This document shows, piece by piece, positions 5,688 to 5,705 of a stretch of 5,705 nt of DNA. The DNA is from Streptomyces sp. NRRL WC-3549 (GTDB lineage Bacteria; Actinomycetota; Actinomycetes; Streptomycetales; Streptomycetaceae). The position numbers and the translations under genes were made by a program. Location: positions 56,943 through 62,647 of the forward strand of contig NZ_KL585443.1 in NCBI RefSeq assembly GCF_000721935.1, given 5' to 3'. Position 1 is the first letter of the stretch. Each line of letters opens with the position of its first letter. The notes under the pieces are model-generated. The model was not told the DNA's origin. It saw only the letters and a program-made list of their open reading frames with translations, and did not search any database.

Positions 5688-5705
5688 CTGTCTCTTATAC
5701 ACATC
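5688..5705 (+). other. Residual Tn5/Nextera mosaic-end adapter (not genomic)
   Basis: The final 18 bases, CTGTCTCTTATACACATC, are identical to 18 of the 19 bases of the Tn5 mosaic end used in transposase-based library preparation. The sequence is AT-rich in an otherwise very GC-rich window and lies exactly at the terminus. It is untrimmed adapter. Only 5670-5687 is genuine sequence after the LLM stop codon. Confidence 0.97.

Noticed and set aside
5073..5702. Minus-strand 209-codon frame beginning MYKRQ
   Set aside because: Its start codon and first residues come from the sequencing adapter and the rest is antisense to the LLM gene.

Overview
The window is a high-GC actinobacterial segment, most likely from Streptomyces or a close relative. 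Support comes from the very GC-rich codons, alanine/arginine-rich signal peptides, a TTG-started lipoprotein and an F420-type luciferase-like oxidoreductase. It is the end of an assembly contig: the last 18 bases are the Tn5/Nextera mosaic-end adapter, so genomic sequence stops at about 5687.

Layout. (1) 1-45: a short hairpin behind the first gene. (2) 46-2013, minus: a secreted metallophosphoesterase of the purple-acid-phosphatase-like type, with a signal peptide, a fibronectin-III-like domain, a metallophosphatase core and a WxL-like C-terminal domain. (3) 2014-2151: a 138-base spacer carrying direct repeats that resemble a PhoP (PHO-box) site. (4) 2152-3336, minus: a HupE/UreJ-family membrane protein with a large extracytoplasmic domain. 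(5) 3337-3574: a divergent intergenic region with a paired ACCGGT site and a hairpin ahead of the next gene. (6) 3575-4243, plus: a small lipoprotein resembling the N-lobe of a BMP-type periplasmic-binding protein. (7) 4244-4772: 529 bases with no convincing gene but a strong 45-base hairpin. (8) 4773-5669, plus: an LLM-class, probably F420-dependent, oxidoreductase. (9) 5670-5705: a few genomic bases and the adapter.

How the genes may work together. The most coherent unit is the minus-strand pair: a putative transition-metal permease (HupE/UreJ) upstream of an exported metal-dependent phosphatase. A metal-handling and phosphate-scavenging partnership at the cell surface is an inference from adjacency, strand and the possible PHO box, not something the sequence proves. 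The lipoprotein and the LLM oxidoreductase are separate plus-strand units with no evident functional tie. I see no CRISPR array, RNA gene, phage gene or insertion sequence. Nothing here is clearly a wholly new system; the candidates most worth checking are the phosphatase/permease pair, the non-canonical metal site and C-terminal domain of the phosphatase, and the 45-base hairpin.
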